DNA of 64,000 bases from Bacteroidaceae bacterium (GTDB lineage: Bacteria > Bacteroidota > Bacteroidia > Bacteroidales > Bacteroidaceae). The position numbers were made by a program, and so were the translations under genes. The stretch covers positions 22,884-86,883 of the forward strand of contig CAAGGT010000255.1 of NCBI GenBank assembly GCA_900769465.1, read 5' to 3'. This document shows, in pieces, positions 45,488-56,228 of this stretch. Positions within the stretch are counted from its first letter, which is position 1. The number at the start of each line of letters is the position of its first letter. The notes below the pieces were generated by a model. That model was given only the letters and a program-made list of their open reading frames with translations. It searched no databases and was not told where the DNA came from.

Positions 45488-46516
45488 ATGAAAAAGTCTT
45501 TTTTGAGCCTCATGCTCACCCTGTGCCTCTTTGCAGGCAGCGCAATTGCGCAGAGTTCAATGTTGGCAACCCTTAGCCACGAAGGGGAAATTTCGGTATT
45601 CTATGGAGCTAACGCCCTAAAGGATGCACACACGGCTGCCGCCCACGGCGATGTCATCACCCTCTCGAGCGGCTCGTTCAATGCAGTAGACATCACCAAA
45701 GCCATCACCCTGCGCGGTGCAGGTGTCAATACCGATGTATCGCGCAACGTCTACCCCACCATCATCACCGGCGATTTCAGCATTGCAGTGGTTGACAGCG
45801 CATCGCATAACCTTACCATAGAAGGCATTTTCAACAATTTCACCATAACAATAAAGAATGGACTGGACAATGCCACATTCATCAAAGACAGGTTCAAGAC
45901 AGTCACATACAGCGGCGACACATCGTCGTTCAAGAACAACCGCTTCATTCATTGCAAGGTTGTTGAAACACTCACAACTGTTTCAAATTCACGCAGCAAT
46001 AGTTTGTCATTTATGAACTGCTATATTGGAACCCTTCTTAACCAAGAATGCCCCACAATTTTACATAATTCTATAGTTGGCGGCAAAGAAGAGCGTACTC
46101 TCAATATCTACAAGTATTGCACATTCTATAATTGTATTATTATAGCTTCGCCATCAAACGTGTATAACAACGTCCTTGATGCCAGCAACAGTGTATACAA
46201 CTGTATTACAACTAATTGTCTTACTGGTATATACAAAAACATAACCAGCAACAGCAACTATATTATACAAAAGATTGACGGAGTATTCAAGACTTTTAGA
46301 GTAAATGGTTACAGCGAGGAAGAGACCTTTGAACTCCTGGACGATGTGAAGACCCAATACCTTGGAACAGACAATACCCAGGTTGGCATACACGGAGGCT
46401 CATATCCCTACTCTTCAATAACAACAAACCCACAGATTACAAAATGTATTGTTGCTCCACGCTCAACAGCCGATGGCAAGCTGAGCATTGACATTGAGGT
46501 GAAAGCTGGAGAATAA
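45488..46516 (+). CDS. Exported right-handed beta-helix-like protein
   Basis: 342 residues from the ATG at 45488 with signal peptide MKKSFLSLMLTLCLFAGSAIA; a longer frame from 45401 lies inside the structured leader. The mature part begins with DAHTAAAHGDVITLSSGSFN and AITLRGAGVNTD, the typical start of parallel beta-helix surface proteins, and continues with short Asn/Cys-rich strands (NNRFIHCKVVETL, FMNCYIGTLL). There is no sorting tail. The next gene begins 7 bp downstream, so they form a cell-surface operon. Confidence 0.75.
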   Translation: MKKSFLSLMLTLCLFAGSAIAQSSMLATLSHEGEISVFYGANALKDAHTAAAHGDVITLSSGSFNAVDITKAITLRGAGVNTDVSRNVYPTIITGDFSIAVVDSASHNLTIEGIFNNFTITIKNGLDNATFIKDRFKTVTYSGDTSSFKNNRFIHCKVVETLTTVSNSRSNSLSFMNCYIGTLLNQECPTILHNSIVGGKEERTLNIYKYCTFYNCIIIASPSNVYNNVLDASNSVYNCITTNCLTGIYKNITSNSNYIIQKIDGVFKTFRVNGYSEEETFELLDDVKTQYLGTDNTQVGIHGGSYPYSSITTNPQITKCIVAPRSTADGKLSIDIEVKAGE

Positions 46517-46523
46517 ATAACTA

Positions 46524-49500
46524 ATGCCATACAATATGCGCAAGCTATTACTATTTATAATACTATTTGCAGCGCAGAGTGCAGCCTGGGGGCAAAGTGG
46601 CTTTGAACTGTTGTACTGGTTCAATGAAGAGGAAAGCCGCAACAGCGAAGCCGTGACACAGAAAGCCGAGGTTCTGTTGGACATACAGCACCTGAATGTT
46701 GGCCTGCACACCCTGTATATGCAAATAAAGGACAGTTGCGGCAATGTAAGTTCGCCAATAACAAGAACCTTCTACAGGGCATCCTTGAACAATCAAGGGC
46801 TTGCAATGAGATACTGGTTCGACGAAAAGGAGGACAAGCAGAGCACAGCAACCGGAATGAACGGAAGATGGAAGGACGACATTGACGTGTCGCACCTGAA
46901 CGTAGGCCTCCACACCCTGTATGTCCAAGCAACATATAACAAGGGATATGAAAGTAGCCCGCTGGCCTACAACTTTTTTAGAGGAATGGCGAAAGCCGAC
47001 GGAACATCCTATGTATGCTGGTTCGACGAGGACATTAGCACCATGCAGAGCGGCACATACAACAATGACATCATTTGGCTCGATGTAAGCAAACTGAAAG
47101 ACGGCTTCCACACACTGTATATGCAGGCTGTGAACAACACCGCAACACAGGCCGTGGTGCACAATTTCATTAAAGTGCCGCAGACAGCAGGCAACATTGA
47201 CCTAACCTGTGTAGTATTCATAGATGACCGTCTGTACCGGACATACAAGATTGAATCGCAACAGGGAATACTGAACCTGGATATTGATGTAGCCTCGCTA
47301 TCGCAAGGAGTACACACGTTGCAGACCTTTGTTGTAACCACAAGCGGTGCGGCAACAAACGTGAGCAACCACTTTTTTGTGCGCTCGACAACCGATAAAG
47401 AACTGAGCAATATGAAATGCTACTACAGCATTGACGGAAGCGAAAGGAGCGTGCTGGCCGGCACACACAGCAACGGTACATACCATTTTGACCTTGACGT
47501 GGCAGAGCTTGAAGACGGACTGCACCAGTTGAGCTATATGCTAGCCGACCTAAACGGTGCCTCAACCGAAACACGCACCGCATTTTTCATAAAGACACCC
47601 GTCGGTGGCAATGGGATTATGCAATACGACTATTGGTTGAACGACAACGACAGCCTAAAAACCACCACCAAGCTAAAAGAGCACGTAGACCCATTGAAAC
47701 TGATAACACTGTTGCCGGTTGAGAATGTACCGTTGCGCTCTTCGCAGTTCCACTTTGAGGTAAAGGATGGAAAGCCCACTATGTATGCAAAGAACACACT
47801 CAATATGCGCTTCTTCGATGCAACGACTAGGTTTGTCGACTTTTCGCGCGAATATATTGACTACAATGTAGAGCAGAAGATTGAGAACATTGAAGAGCTA
47901 AAAGCCCAGCAAACATTCGCCCGACCGGGAGAGAACAGCATCAAATGGTTCAAGTTTGAAGCTGTATATGGTGACTCAATAGCAATAAACAGCAACACAC
48001 CTGTGTCCATAGAAATTTTCAACTCAAACGGCAACACCCTGTTTGCCACATCGGGGAACCACTCGGTGACAGAAGACGGTTGCCTGTTGCTTGAAGATGG
48101 AACTTTCTATGTGGCTGTGCACGATGTAACGGGCAATGCAAACGAGATTGTCTTGAACAGCAAGATGATTGACAAGTTTGCTGTATTTGAATATGCTCCA
48201 AAAGCAATATCATCGGTTGGTACAACAATTGTATATCTGAAAGGAAACGGATTGGATTACGTAAAGGATTTCAAGTTGTACAATGGTGACACGCTGCTTG
48301 ACGCGGACACCATTATATCAAACAGAACCGACTTGTTGGCACAGTTCAAAACAACCGAAGAGAGTACACCGATTGGAAAGTATGATATCAAAGTCAACTT
48401 CAATGATGGAAAGGAGAACAAGGATATCGTATTTGACAATGCTGTGAAGATAGAAACACCGAACAGAGGTGAAATTACCGTAGACATTGTAACGGAAAGA
48501 CGTGTGGCCGACCCTTATCCAATAAAGGTAACATTGAAGAATCAAGGTAATATTGGATATTATGCAGTTCCTCTAAACATTGCATTTGCCGAGGCTGATA
48601 TGATTGACGAGTTTGAATTTGTGAATTTTGACCTATTGATTTCGGACGGTATGTATGACAGCAAGGAGTTCTTCACATATACCGACAATCTTTTAGGCAA
48701 AGGCATAAAGGGCTTATTCGTTCCGTTATTGATACCTTATATTGGGCCATACGAGGAACAGACACTTGTCTTCGGCATCAAGACAAAGGTTGCACACGCA
48801 AAGTTTGACTTCTATGCTTGGGCAGGAGAGCCTTGGTATGACTCGTCGATGAATTATGGAAGTAGCGAGGCTATTATTGCATCTTATGCAAAAACAAGAT
48901 GCACAAACTCCAACATACCCGATATCTATGACGGACTTGATGCCGCAGATGCCGCAAACAATCTTGCACGCAGACTTAAAATGCCAAATTTGCCTGTATC
49001 ACCGGCAAATACAGTGAGGCCATTCATTGGCGCTGGCGAAGCTATTGGCGGCATAGCACAAGGAGCAACCAGAGGAAGAGACGATGCAGTGCTAAGAGCC
49101 GCAGGATTAGACCCCAATGACCCGGCAAACGACCAGTTCCGCTATCAATATAGATATTGCGCACGTAGCCCACAGGATATTTGGGATGATGCAAACCCGT
49201 TCAGGAGAAGCGCTGGAAAATCCATCAACAGCTATGCCGAATCTAATTGTCCCAACCCAACACCGTCGGGAGTTGATGTGTATATACCAGGCGACCCGAA
49301 CGAAATAACCGGATATGTTGCAGAGTCGGGCAGTCATTATATGACATCGGACATTATGACAATAAACTACGATATTGAGTTTGAGAATGACCCCGAGATT
49401 GCAAATTCATCGGCTCACGTAATTATTGTAGAGAACCAACTTGACACAACCAAGTTCAAATTGGATTCTTTTATGCCTAAAGAGATTGTCATTTCGGGCA

Positions 49501-50384
49501 ACAAGGTTGATGTTGATGGTGCACAATCGTTTGTGAAGACAATTGATTTACGTCCAAGGATTGATGCCTTGGCGGAGTTACGTTGTGAATATAATATTGA
49601 GACAGGATTGGTTAAATGGATATTCAAGTCCTTGGACCCAATGACAATGGAAGTTACAGATGACATTATGCGAGGTATACTGCCAGTCAATCACGATGGA
49701 ACTTCCGGAATTGGCAATATAACATACAGTATTGACCTGCTCCGTAAATTCCCTGACAACACAGAAATATCAAACATTGCATCGATAGTATTCGACAACA
49801 ATGACCCGATTGTCACTCCCGTGTGGACAAACATCATTGACAACACAGCCCCAGTGTCTTCAATAACAGGCGTTGAGGAGGTCAATGACACCACAATCCT
49901 TGTGAGCTGGGAGGGCGAGGATGCCGGTTCGGGCATATACCGTTACCAGCTTTATGTACAACCCGGTATGGATGCCGAATGGCGACCATTGCTGGGCGAC
50001 ACGCTGAAGACATCGAGCAAGCTGCGCTACAAGCGCGACATCGACTTCGGTTTCTGCATTGTTGCCACCGACTCGGCCGGCAATGTAGAGGCCAAGGAGA
50101 TAACCCGCGAGATTGAGTTCAAACGTACATATATCGCAGGCGATACCGACAGGAATGGTGAGGTGAATGTGCTTGACATCAACGCAACACTCGACTACAT
50201 ACTGAATGGCGAAGCAGAGGGATATGACATACTGCAGATGGATTCAAACGAGGATGGCAAAGTCAACTTGCTTGACATCAATACAACCCTGAAGATTATC
50301 ATCGGGAACAAGGAGAAGTCTCCTTTGATTGATGAGAGAAGGAGGGGTAAAACCATAAGGATATTGAACACTCCTGTTTTATAG
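46524..50384 (+). CDS. Large exported repeat protein with C-terminal dockerin
   Basis: 1286 residues with signal peptide (start at 46524, or at 46536 giving MRKLLLFIILFAAQSAAWG). Residues about 25-360 hold five to six tandem domains of about 60 residues, each with a YWFDE-like strand and a DVSxLxxGxHTLYxQ motif (HLNVGLHTLYMQIKD, HLNVGLHTLYVQAT, KLKDGFHTLYMQAV). The centre has beta-sandwich domains, then an FN3-like domain (APVSSITGVEEV...ATDSAGNVEA). Near 1215-1270 is a type-I dockerin with two calcium loops, DTDRNGEVNVLD and DSNEDGKVNLLD. Probably a cell-surface or secreted scaffold component. Confidence 0.75.
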   Translation: MPYNMRKLLLFIILFAAQSAAWGQSGFELLYWFNEEESRNSEAVTQKAEVLLDIQHLNVGLHTLYMQIKDSCGNVSSPITRTFYRASLNNQGLAMRYWFDEKEDKQSTATGMNGRWKDDIDVSHLNVGLHTLYVQATYNKGYESSPLAYNFFRGMAKADGTSYVCWFDEDISTMQSGTYNNDIIWLDVSKLKDGFHTLYMQAVNNTATQAVVHNFIKVPQTAGNIDLTCVVFIDDRLYRTYKIESQQGILNLDIDVASLSQGVHTLQTFVVTTSGAATNVSNHFFVRSTTDKELSNMKCYYSIDGSERSVLAGTHSNGTYHFDLDVAELEDGLHQLSYMLADLNGASTETRTAFFIKTPVGGNGIMQYDYWLNDNDSLKTTTKLKEHVDPLKLITLLPVENVPLRSSQFHFEVKDGKPTMYAKNTLNMRFFDATTRFVDFSREYIDYNVEQKIENIEELKAQQTFARPGENSIKWFKFEAVYGDSIAINSNTPVSIEIFNSNGNTLFATSGNHSVTEDGCLLLEDGTFYVAVHDVTGNANEIVLNSKMIDKFAVFEYAPKAISSVGTTIVYLKGNGLDYVKDFKLYNGDTLLDADTIISNRTDLLAQFKTTEESTPIGKYDIKVNFNDGKENKDIVFDNAVKIETPNRGEITVDIVTERRVADPYPIKVTLKNQGNIGYYAVPLNIAFAEADMIDEFEFVNFDLLISDGMYDSKEFFTYTDNLLGKGIKGLFVPLLIPYIGPYEEQTLVFGIKTKVAHAKFDFYAWAGEPWYDSSMNYGSSEAIIASYAKTRCTNSNIPDIYDGLDAADAANNLARRLKMPNLPVSPANTVRPFIGAGEAIGGIAQGATRGRDDAVLRAAGLDPNDPANDQFRYQYRYCARSPQDIWDDANPFRRSAGKSINSYAESNCPNPTPSGVDVYIPGDPNEITGYVAESGSHYMTSDIMTINYDIEFENDPEIANSSAHVIIVENQLDTTKFKLDSFMPKEIVISGNKVDVDGAQSFVKTIDLRPRIDALAELRCEYNIETGLVKWIFKSLDPMTMEVTDDIMRGILPVNHDGTSGIGNITYSIDLLRKFPDNTEISNIASIVFDNNDPIVTPVWTNIIDNTAPVSSITGVEEVNDTTILVSWEGEDAGSGIYRYQLYVQPGMDAEWRPLLGDTLKTSSKLRYKRDIDFGFCIVATDSAGNVEAKEITREIEFKRTYIAGDTDRNGEVNVLDINATLDYILNGEAEGYDILQMDSNEDGKVNLLDINTTLKIIIGNKEKSPLIDERRRGKTIRILNTPVL

Positions 50385-50392
50385 TTTAATTT

Positions 50393-50414
50393 GCCCGCGG
50401 CTTGTGCCGCGGGC
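50393..50414 (+). other. GC-rich intercistronic hairpin
   Basis: GCCCGCGGC (50393-50401) pairs with GCCGCGGGC (50406-50414), loop TTGT. No T-run follows, so it may be a partial terminator or an RNA-stabilising hairpin between the dockerin and cohesin-like genes. Confidence 0.55.
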
Positions 50415-50430
50415 ACAAAACAGACTGATT

Positions 50431-51513
50431 ATGATTAGAATTATAAAATCGATATTGATAACCACTTGCCTGTTAGCATCGGCAGCCAAAGCCCAAGAGA
50501 CCGTAATATTGAAAGTAAGCGGTTTTGAGGCTGCACCCGGCGAAAAGATTGTATTGACAGTTGAAAGTGATGTTGAATTGAGCAACTACTGCAGTTTCCA
50601 GTTCGACATTATGTTGCCTGACGGCATTGTACTGCCATACAATATGAACACAGACGAAGAGGAAGAACAGTTCGGGTATTACAACGAACAGGGTGAGTGG
50701 AGTGCTGCTATTGAAAGTAAAATTACAAAAAGCAGCCACGTCCTTGCCTGCAGCGCAATTGAGGGCGGATACCGTTTTGTTTGCTATCACTCCGAGTTCA
50801 CGACATTCAAAAGCAGCAAGAATGTCTTGACACTGCATTTGGAGGCCAACGAGAATGTGACAAACGGTGTCTACCGTATATCCTTGGGCGGTACTATGAT
50901 TATTGCCGACAAGGATAGCTATATTATCCCGAACGCAGAAACTGAGTTTGCGATAATAAAGGACAGCGAGCGTAGTGCTACATATGAATTTGTGATGAGC
51001 GATGCGGGATGGGGAACACTGATTCTGCCTTTTGATGCCGACATACCGGCAGGACTGACAGCCTACAACTGTGTTGAGATTGACGGCGAGACCATAGTTC
51101 TTGCAGAAAGCAGCAAGATATATGCCAACACACCTTATCTGCTGAGCGGTGTTGCTGACACTTATAGCTTCACAGGCATTCCCAATGCCGTGAGAAACGA
51201 GTACAGCAGCGGTTGCATGATTGGTGTGCACACTGACACAAGCATTGCAAAAGGATATGTGCTGCAGGGGAAGAACGGCTCAGCAGCTTTCTACAGATTG
51301 GAGGAGAACACCCCGGTCACAGTGCCGGCAGCACACTGTTTCATAAACAGGGAGAACGAAGCACCTGTACTGTTGATTAATGGCGATACCGGCATTGACG
51401 GAATAACCAATGATGGCACTGCTGATGACATATACAGAATCAACGGAGTGAGAGTTGAAAAAGCCGAGGAGAACAATCTTTATATCATAAACAAAAAGAA
51501 GGTAATCAAATAG
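50431..51513 (+). CDS. Exported cohesin-like protein
   Basis: 360 residues from the ATG at 50431 (signal MIRIIKSILITTCLLASAAKA). Residues about 22-175 resemble a cohesin fold: VILKVSGFEAAPGEKIVLTV, a central YCSFQFDIMLPDGI strand and LTLHLEANENVTNGVYRISL. The C-terminal 40 residues (ADDIYRINGVRV, then NNLYIINKKKVIK) resemble the short surface-attachment/sorting tails of Bacteroidales exported proteins. It is 46 bp after the dockerin gene across a hairpin, so a cohesin-dockerin pair is plausible. The cohesin call is from pattern, not a profile search. Confidence 0.55.
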   Translation: MIRIIKSILITTCLLASAAKAQETVILKVSGFEAAPGEKIVLTVESDVELSNYCSFQFDIMLPDGIVLPYNMNTDEEEEQFGYYNEQGEWSAAIESKITKSSHVLACSAIEGGYRFVCYHSEFTTFKSSKNVLTLHLEANENVTNGVYRISLGGTMIIADKDSYIIPNAETEFAIIKDSERSATYEFVMSDAGWGTLILPFDADIPAGLTAYNCVEIDGETIVLAESSKIYANTPYLLSGVADTYSFTGIPNAVRNEYSSGCMIGVHTDTSIAKGYVLQGKNGSAAFYRLEENTPVTVPAAHCFINRENEAPVLLINGDTGIDGITNDGTADDIYRINGVRVEKAEENNLYIINKKKVIK

Positions 51514-51553
51514 ACAGAGTAACAGGCATTATAGCACAATGCATAATGACAAA

Positions 51554-51595
51554 ATAATTGGGCCAGCATTCGCATGCGAGTGCTGGCCCAATTAT
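51554..51595. terminator. Bidirectional terminator
   Basis: ATAATTGGGCCAGCA (51554-51568) pairs with TGCTGGCCCAATTAT (51581-51595); the loop itself contains TCGC/GCGA. It separates the cohesin-like gene from the converging pflA. Confidence 0.85.
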
Positions 51596-51619
51596 ATAAG
51601 CGGATAGTATGCAGTGTCA

Positions 51620-52351
51620 TTAGTTCACAAAGACACAGTCGAAATATTCGTCGAACAGCGCCTTGGCCTCATCAAGTTGCTGCGGAGTATTCTCCTTTAC
51701 CCCCTTTAGCTTATACTCCATTCCAAGAGGCTCATATTTGTGCGCTCCCAAAGTGTGATATGGCAGGACTTCGACACGCTTTATCATATCGTAACCCTTG
51801 AAATGCTCTCCAAGAGCGCGAATATCCTCTTCGAAAGCGCTGTAGCCCTGCACCAGGACATAGCGAATCCAGAAGGGATGACCGTTCTCCTGTAACCACT
51901 TTGCAGTTTTCAAAGTCTGCTCGTTGCTGCGCTCGGTGAGAGTCTTGTGGCGCTCGGGATTGAATTGCTTGATATCAAGCATTACCAGGTCGGCCAAGGA
52001 GAACAGTTCCTCTACATCACTATTCCATATGCTGCCATTTGTATCAATACAGACGTGGATACCCTGTTCTTTGAGTCGCTTCACCAACGGCACCAATGCC
52101 TTTGCCTGGAAGGTGGGCTCGCCGCCACTGAATGTCACACCGCCCCGCTTGCCAAAGAAAGGCTTCTCATTCATTGCCATACGCACGATATCCTCGATAT
52201 CGGTCTCCTTGCTCTCGCCCTTGCAGTCGATGGTATCGGGGTTGGCACAGTAGAGACAACGGAAATTACATCCCTGCAAAAAAACCACAAGGCGCAATCC
52301 CGGACCGTCGAATGTACCCAATGACTCGTAAGAATGTACTCTGATATTCAT
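51620..52351 (-). CDS. pflA: Pyruvate formate-lyase activating enzyme
   Basis: 243 residues from the ATG at 52351. Radical-SAM motif CNFRCLYC (CxxxCxxC) near residue 29 and the GG(V)TFSGGEP stretch are diagnostic. It installs the glycyl radical on PflB, using S-adenosylmethionine. It lies downstream of pflB with a hairpin between them. Full length. Confidence 0.95.
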   Translation of the reverse strand: MNIRVHSYESLGTFDGPGLRLVVFLQGCNFRCLYCANPDTIDCKGESKETDIEDIVRMAMNEKPFFGKRGGVTFSGGEPTFQAKALVPLVKRLKEQGIHVCIDTNGSIWNSDVEELFSLADLVMLDIKQFNPERHKTLTERSNEQTLKTAKWLQENGHPFWIRYVLVQGYSAFEEDIRALGEHFKGYDMIKRVEVLPYHTLGAHKYEPLGMEYKLKGVKENTPQQLDEAKALFDEYFDCVFVN

Positions 52352-52365
52352 AATAGTTATTTTGA

Positions 52366-52400
52366 AAAAATAGGCCGGCCAAAAAAGCCAGCCTATTTTC
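52366..52400 (-). other. Hairpin between pflB and pflA
   Basis: Imperfect inverted repeat, AAAATAGGC(C)GGC on the left and GCC(A)GCCTATTTT on the right. On the minus strand it could attenuate transcription from pflB into pflA, giving less activating enzyme than lyase. Confidence 0.6.
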
Positions 52401-52420
52401 ATTGAACATTATAATGTTAA

Positions 52421-54649
52421 TTACATACGCTCGTGGAAAGAACGAGAGATAACCTCCAACTGATGCTCGCGGCTCAGACGGATGAAGTTCACAGCGTAGC
52501 CCGATACACGGATTGTAAGCTGTGGGTACTTCTCGGGATGCTCCATAGCATCCATCAACATCTCGCGGTTCAAAACGTTCACGTTCAAGTGGTGAGCGCC
52601 CTTTGTAAAGTAACCATCCATCAAAGTAACGAGGTTCTCAACGCGTGTAGCATCGTCAACACCAAGTGACTTTGGAATGATAGAGAATGTGTTACTGATA
52701 CCGTCCTGTGAGTCACGATAACGCAACTTTGCAACAGAGCTCAAAGATGCAACAGCACCGTTCTTGTCACGTCCGTGCATTGGGTTGGCACCGGGTGCAA
52801 AAGCAACGCCCTTAGCGCGACCGTCAGGAGTAGCACCTGTCTTCTTACCGTACATCACGTTAGATGTAATTGTAAGCAGTGACAATGTAGGCTTGGCGTT
52901 CTTATAAACCGGGTGCTTCTTGAGCTCCTCGCTGAAGAAGTAAACCAAGTCAACACCAAGGTGGTCAACACGGTCGTCATCGTTACCGAAGCATGGGAAG
53001 TCGTTCTCAATGTCGAATGACTCTGTCAAGCCAAGCTCGTTGCGCTTAACAGTCACCTTACCATACTTGATGGCAGAGAGTGAGTCGATTGCGATTGAAA
53101 GACCTGCTACACCATATGCAAGGTTGATAGAAGGATCGGTGTCGATGAATGCCATCTGTGCCTTCTCATAGTAGTACTTGTCGTGCATATAGTGGATGAT
53201 GTTCATTGAGTCGTTGTAAACACGTGCAATCTCAACAAGCACCTTCTTGTAGTTGGCAAGAACCTCCTCGTAGTTGAGAACATCGCCCTCAAGTACAGGG
53301 ATATCCTTAACAACAACTGTACCGGTGTTCTCGCAACGGCCACCGTTGATAGCAAGCAAGAGAGCCTTTGCAAGGTTACAACGCGCACCGAAGAACTGAA
53401 TCTGACGGCCGATAGCCTGGTAAGACACGCAGCAAGCGATACCGTAGTCGTCGCACTCGCGAACCTCACGCATCAAAGTATCGTTCTCGTACTGAACAGA
53501 TGATGTATCGATAGAAACCTTAGCGCAGAACTCCTTGAAGCCCTCGGGCAGCTCGTGGCTCCACAGTACAGTCATATTAGGCTCTGGTGAGGGACCCAGG
53601 TTGTAAAGTGTCTGCAAGAAACGGAATGAAGTCTTTGTAACCTTTGTACGACCGTCGTTGAAGCGACCGCCGATAGACTCTGTTACCCATGTTGGGTCAC
53701 CTGCAAAGAGGTCGTTGTAAGACTGCATACGCAAGTGGCGAACCATACGCAACTTGATAACGAACTGGTCGATGAGCTCCTGTGCGAATGTCTCGTCGAT
53801 GTTGCCGTTGTCAAGGTCGTACTGGATATAGATATCAAGGAATGAAGATACGTTACCGAGTGACATCGCAGCACCGTCCTGCTCCTTAACGGCAGCAAGG
53901 TATGCCATATATGTCCACTGAACAGCCTCCTGTGCGCTTGTAGCAGGACGAGAAAGGTCGAGACCATAGTACTCACCAAGAATCTTGATCTCCTTCAAAG
54001 CCTTGATCTGCTCAGCAACCTCCTCACGAAGACGGATTGTGTGCTCGGTCATTGGGCTAACCAATCCCTTCAAATCGGCCTGCTTTGCCTCGATAAGACG
54101 GTCAAGACCATAGAGGGCAAGACGACGGTAGTCACCGATTATACGGCCACGTGCATAGTTATCGGGGAGACCGGTAAGGAAGCCCAATGAACGGTACATA
54201 CGGATCTCTTCGTTGTAAGCATCAAATACACCGTCGTTGTGAGTCTTACGATAGTGATAGAAGATATCCTTTACTCTCTCGTCAACGGGAACACCGTTCT
54301 CGAGACAAGCTTTCTCAACAACCTTGATACCACCGAAAGGCTTGATAGCACGTTTCAGCAACTCATCGGTCTGCAAACCGACAATAAGCTCATTCTCCTT
54401 GTCGATGTAACCGGCCTTGTGAGAGGTGATAGTAGAAACAGTCTTGTTGTCCAAAGCACGCACACCATTGTTTGCACGCTCCTCAGCAAGAGCTTTTACA
54501 CACTCAGCCCACACCTTCTTTGTTCTTTCGGTAGGACCAACCAAGAATGAAGCATCTCCCTCATAAGGAGTGATGTTCTCGTGAACGAAATCACTTACGT
54601 TGATTTCCTTGCTCCACAAGCCATCCTTAAAATTCAATTTCTTTTCCAT
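52421..54649 (-). CDS. pflB: Pyruvate formate-lyase
   Basis: 742 residues, full length. The active-site Cys pair is in [15 protein letters not shown] and the glycyl-radical site in [14 protein letters not shown] near the C-terminus. It cleaves pyruvate and CoA to acetyl-CoA and formate in anaerobic metabolism. The codon usage is unlike many neighbours (very regular, high-expression style). A TATCTTTG -7-like box (complement of 54724-54731) lies about 75 bp upstream. Confidence 0.97.
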   Translation of the reverse strand: MEKKLNFKDGLWSKEINVSDFVHENITPYEGDASFLVGPTERTKKVWAECVKALAEERANNGVRALDNKTVSTITSHKAGYIDKENELIVGLQTDELLKRAIKPFGGIKVVEKACLENGVPVDERVKDIFYHYRKTHNDGVFDAYNEEIRMYRSLGFLTGLPDNYARGRIIGDYRRLALYGLDRLIEAKQADLKGLVSPMTEHTIRLREEVAEQIKALKEIKILGEYYGLDLSRPATSAQEAVQWTYMAYLAAVKEQDGAAMSLGNVSSFLDIYIQYDLDNGNIDETFAQELIDQFVIKLRMVRHLRMQSYNDLFAGDPTWVTESIGGRFNDGRTKVTKTSFRFLQTLYNLGPSPEPNMTVLWSHELPEGFKEFCAKVSIDTSSVQYENDTLMREVRECDDYGIACCVSYQAIGRQIQFFGARCNLAKALLLAINGGRCENTGTVVVKDIPVLEGDVLNYEEVLANYKKVLVEIARVYNDSMNIIHYMHDKYYYEKAQMAFIDTDPSINLAYGVAGLSIAIDSLSAIKYGKVTVKRNELGLTESFDIENDFPCFGNDDDRVDHLGVDLVYFFSEELKKHPVYKNAKPTLSLLTITSNVMYGKKTGATPDGRAKGVAFAPGANPMHGRDKNGAVASLSSVAKLRYRDSQDGISNTFSIIPKSLGVDDATRVENLVTLMDGYFTKGAHHLNVNVLNREMLMDAMEHPEKYPQLTIRVSGYAVNFIRLSREHQLEVISRSFHERM

Positions 54650-54723
54650 AGTTTTTATATGATATATGGTTTAAAATTCACTCCGTAACAGGAGAAGCAC
54701 CCATGTCTCCCCCTATTGCTCTG

Positions 54724-54731
54724 CAAAGATA
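54724..54731 (-). promoter_or_regulatory. -7-like box of pflB
   Basis: Complement reads TATCTTTG, an exact TAnnTTTG match, about 75 nt before the ATG. A TTTTTG further upstream is 22 bp away, slightly more than the usual spacing. Confidence 0.4.
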
Positions 54732-54878
54732 ATAAATTTTGAAATATACTACACAAAAATTTTCTATATAATTACGATTATTTTTTAATTTATTTCATTT
54801 TTACAATGATTTCATATTATAAAGCCATTACAATTGACAGATTTGTTGAAAATGTCACACAAAGCCTGTACAAAAAGC

Positions 54879-56024
54879 CTATTTCGTTCCAAGCAACATA
54901 TTATAGCACCGCATTGTCTCACGTGCAAATTGCTCCATAGAAAAACGTGAAGCCCACTCAAGCCCGGCGGCAATCATCACATCCCTCACAGCAGGCTCAA
55001 GACAGCGCTCCACCGCAGCTGCTATCGCTGCAGCATCAAAAGGCTCCACATATATGGACCCGGGGCCACCGGCCTCTTCGAGACAGGAGCCCGTAGCGGC
55101 CACCACCGGCAGGCGAGAGTTCAAAGCCTCGAGCAACGGTATTCCAAAACCCTCATACAATGACATATAGGCAAACACCGATGCACATTGGTAAATGACA
55201 GGCAAATCGGCATAAGGGACGCCGTGCAACATATGCACCCTGTGAGAAAGACCATTTTCGGCAACAAACCTGTCAACGAGAGAGGTATACTTTGTACGAC
55301 GGCCCACAGCAACAAGATGAATATCCCCGGGGAGTTCAAGCAGAGCCCTGACCACAGAAAGCAAATTCTTTCGTTCCTCAATGGTACCCACCGACACAAC
55401 AAATGTATCGGGCAGGGAATATTTCTCCCTCACCTCGGCAATCCTTTCAGGAGCGACCTGTTGCGAAAACAGGGGATCACAGCCCTGATAAATGACAGAG
55501 ACCTTCTCGGGCGCAACACCATAGTCCTTGACAATGTCGCGCTTGGTACATTCACTCACCGCTATTATATGGTCGGCATTCCTGCAGGCACGCCTGAACT
55601 TATAGTCATAGATACAGCGGTCAACAAACGGATAACACGAGGGCAGACGCCTGAAAATCACATCGTGAATGGTAACCACACTCTTCACCGTGGAAGAAAC
55701 CGAACGTATATTCAACGGCAGCTCATTGCTCAAGCCGTGATACAACCGGAGACCATCGGCCGCAAACTCATCGGTCACCCCCCACACGCGCCACAAGGAT
55801 TTGAACCTGCGGGCAAAAGCGCCTGCAGGCAGCACCTTTTTCACCGCACCACCCGACTCACACAGAATATCCTCGAATTTGGGATTAGACACATCCTTTG
55901 GAATATAGACAGCATACTCCTCATTGGGGTAATAGCGCAAGAGAGCCTCAAGGGCATACCGGCTATAATTTCCCAATCCTGTAAAATTCTGCGCCGCGCG
56001 CTTACCATCAAAACCAATCTTCAT
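54879..56024 (-). CDS. Glycosyltransferase family 4
   Basis: 381 residues from the ATG at 56024, which starts MKIGFDGKRAAQNFTGLGNYS, the usual family start; an ATG at 56060 adds 12 residues of no obvious use. GT-B fold with TIHDVIFRRLPSCYP, IIAVSECTKRDIV, VSVGTIEERKNL and the acceptor-side YEGFGIPLLEALNSRLPVV. Likely mannosyl- or related transferase, not near a polysaccharide locus here. Confidence 0.88.
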   Translation of the reverse strand: MKIGFDGKRAAQNFTGLGNYSRYALEALLRYYPNEEYAVYIPKDVSNPKFEDILCESGGAVKKVLPAGAFARRFKSLWRVWGVTDEFAADGLRLYHGLSNELPLNIRSVSSTVKSVVTIHDVIFRRLPSCYPFVDRCIYDYKFRRACRNADHIIAVSECTKRDIVKDYGVAPEKVSVIYQGCDPLFSQQVAPERIAEVREKYSLPDTFVVSVGTIEERKNLLSVVRALLELPGDIHLVAVGRRTKYTSLVDRFVAENGLSHRVHMLHGVPYADLPVIYQCASVFAYMSLYEGFGIPLLEALNSRLPVVAATGSCLEEAGGPGSIYVEPFDAAAIAAAVERCLEPAVRDVMIAAGLEWASRFSMEQFARETMRCYNMLLGTK

Positions 56025-56228
56025 CTTCACAAACAAATTCCGGTAACCATAAAAAGCCACCTTATCATAACAAAAATAGCACTTTTTGGTGGTATTTGAT
56101 AATGCAAAGCGAAAAAAAATGCGATTTTTTCATTTTTTTACCCAAAAGACTTGCACGTGATATTTTTTTGATATACCTTTGCATCATCAAACGAAAAGAG
56201 ACCACATTTTCGTTTAAAAACAACTCTT

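Noticed and set aside
50393..50414. Intrinsic terminator between the dockerin and cohesin-like genes
   Set aside because: Stem is perfect but no T-run follows, so it is listed only as an intercistronic hairpin.
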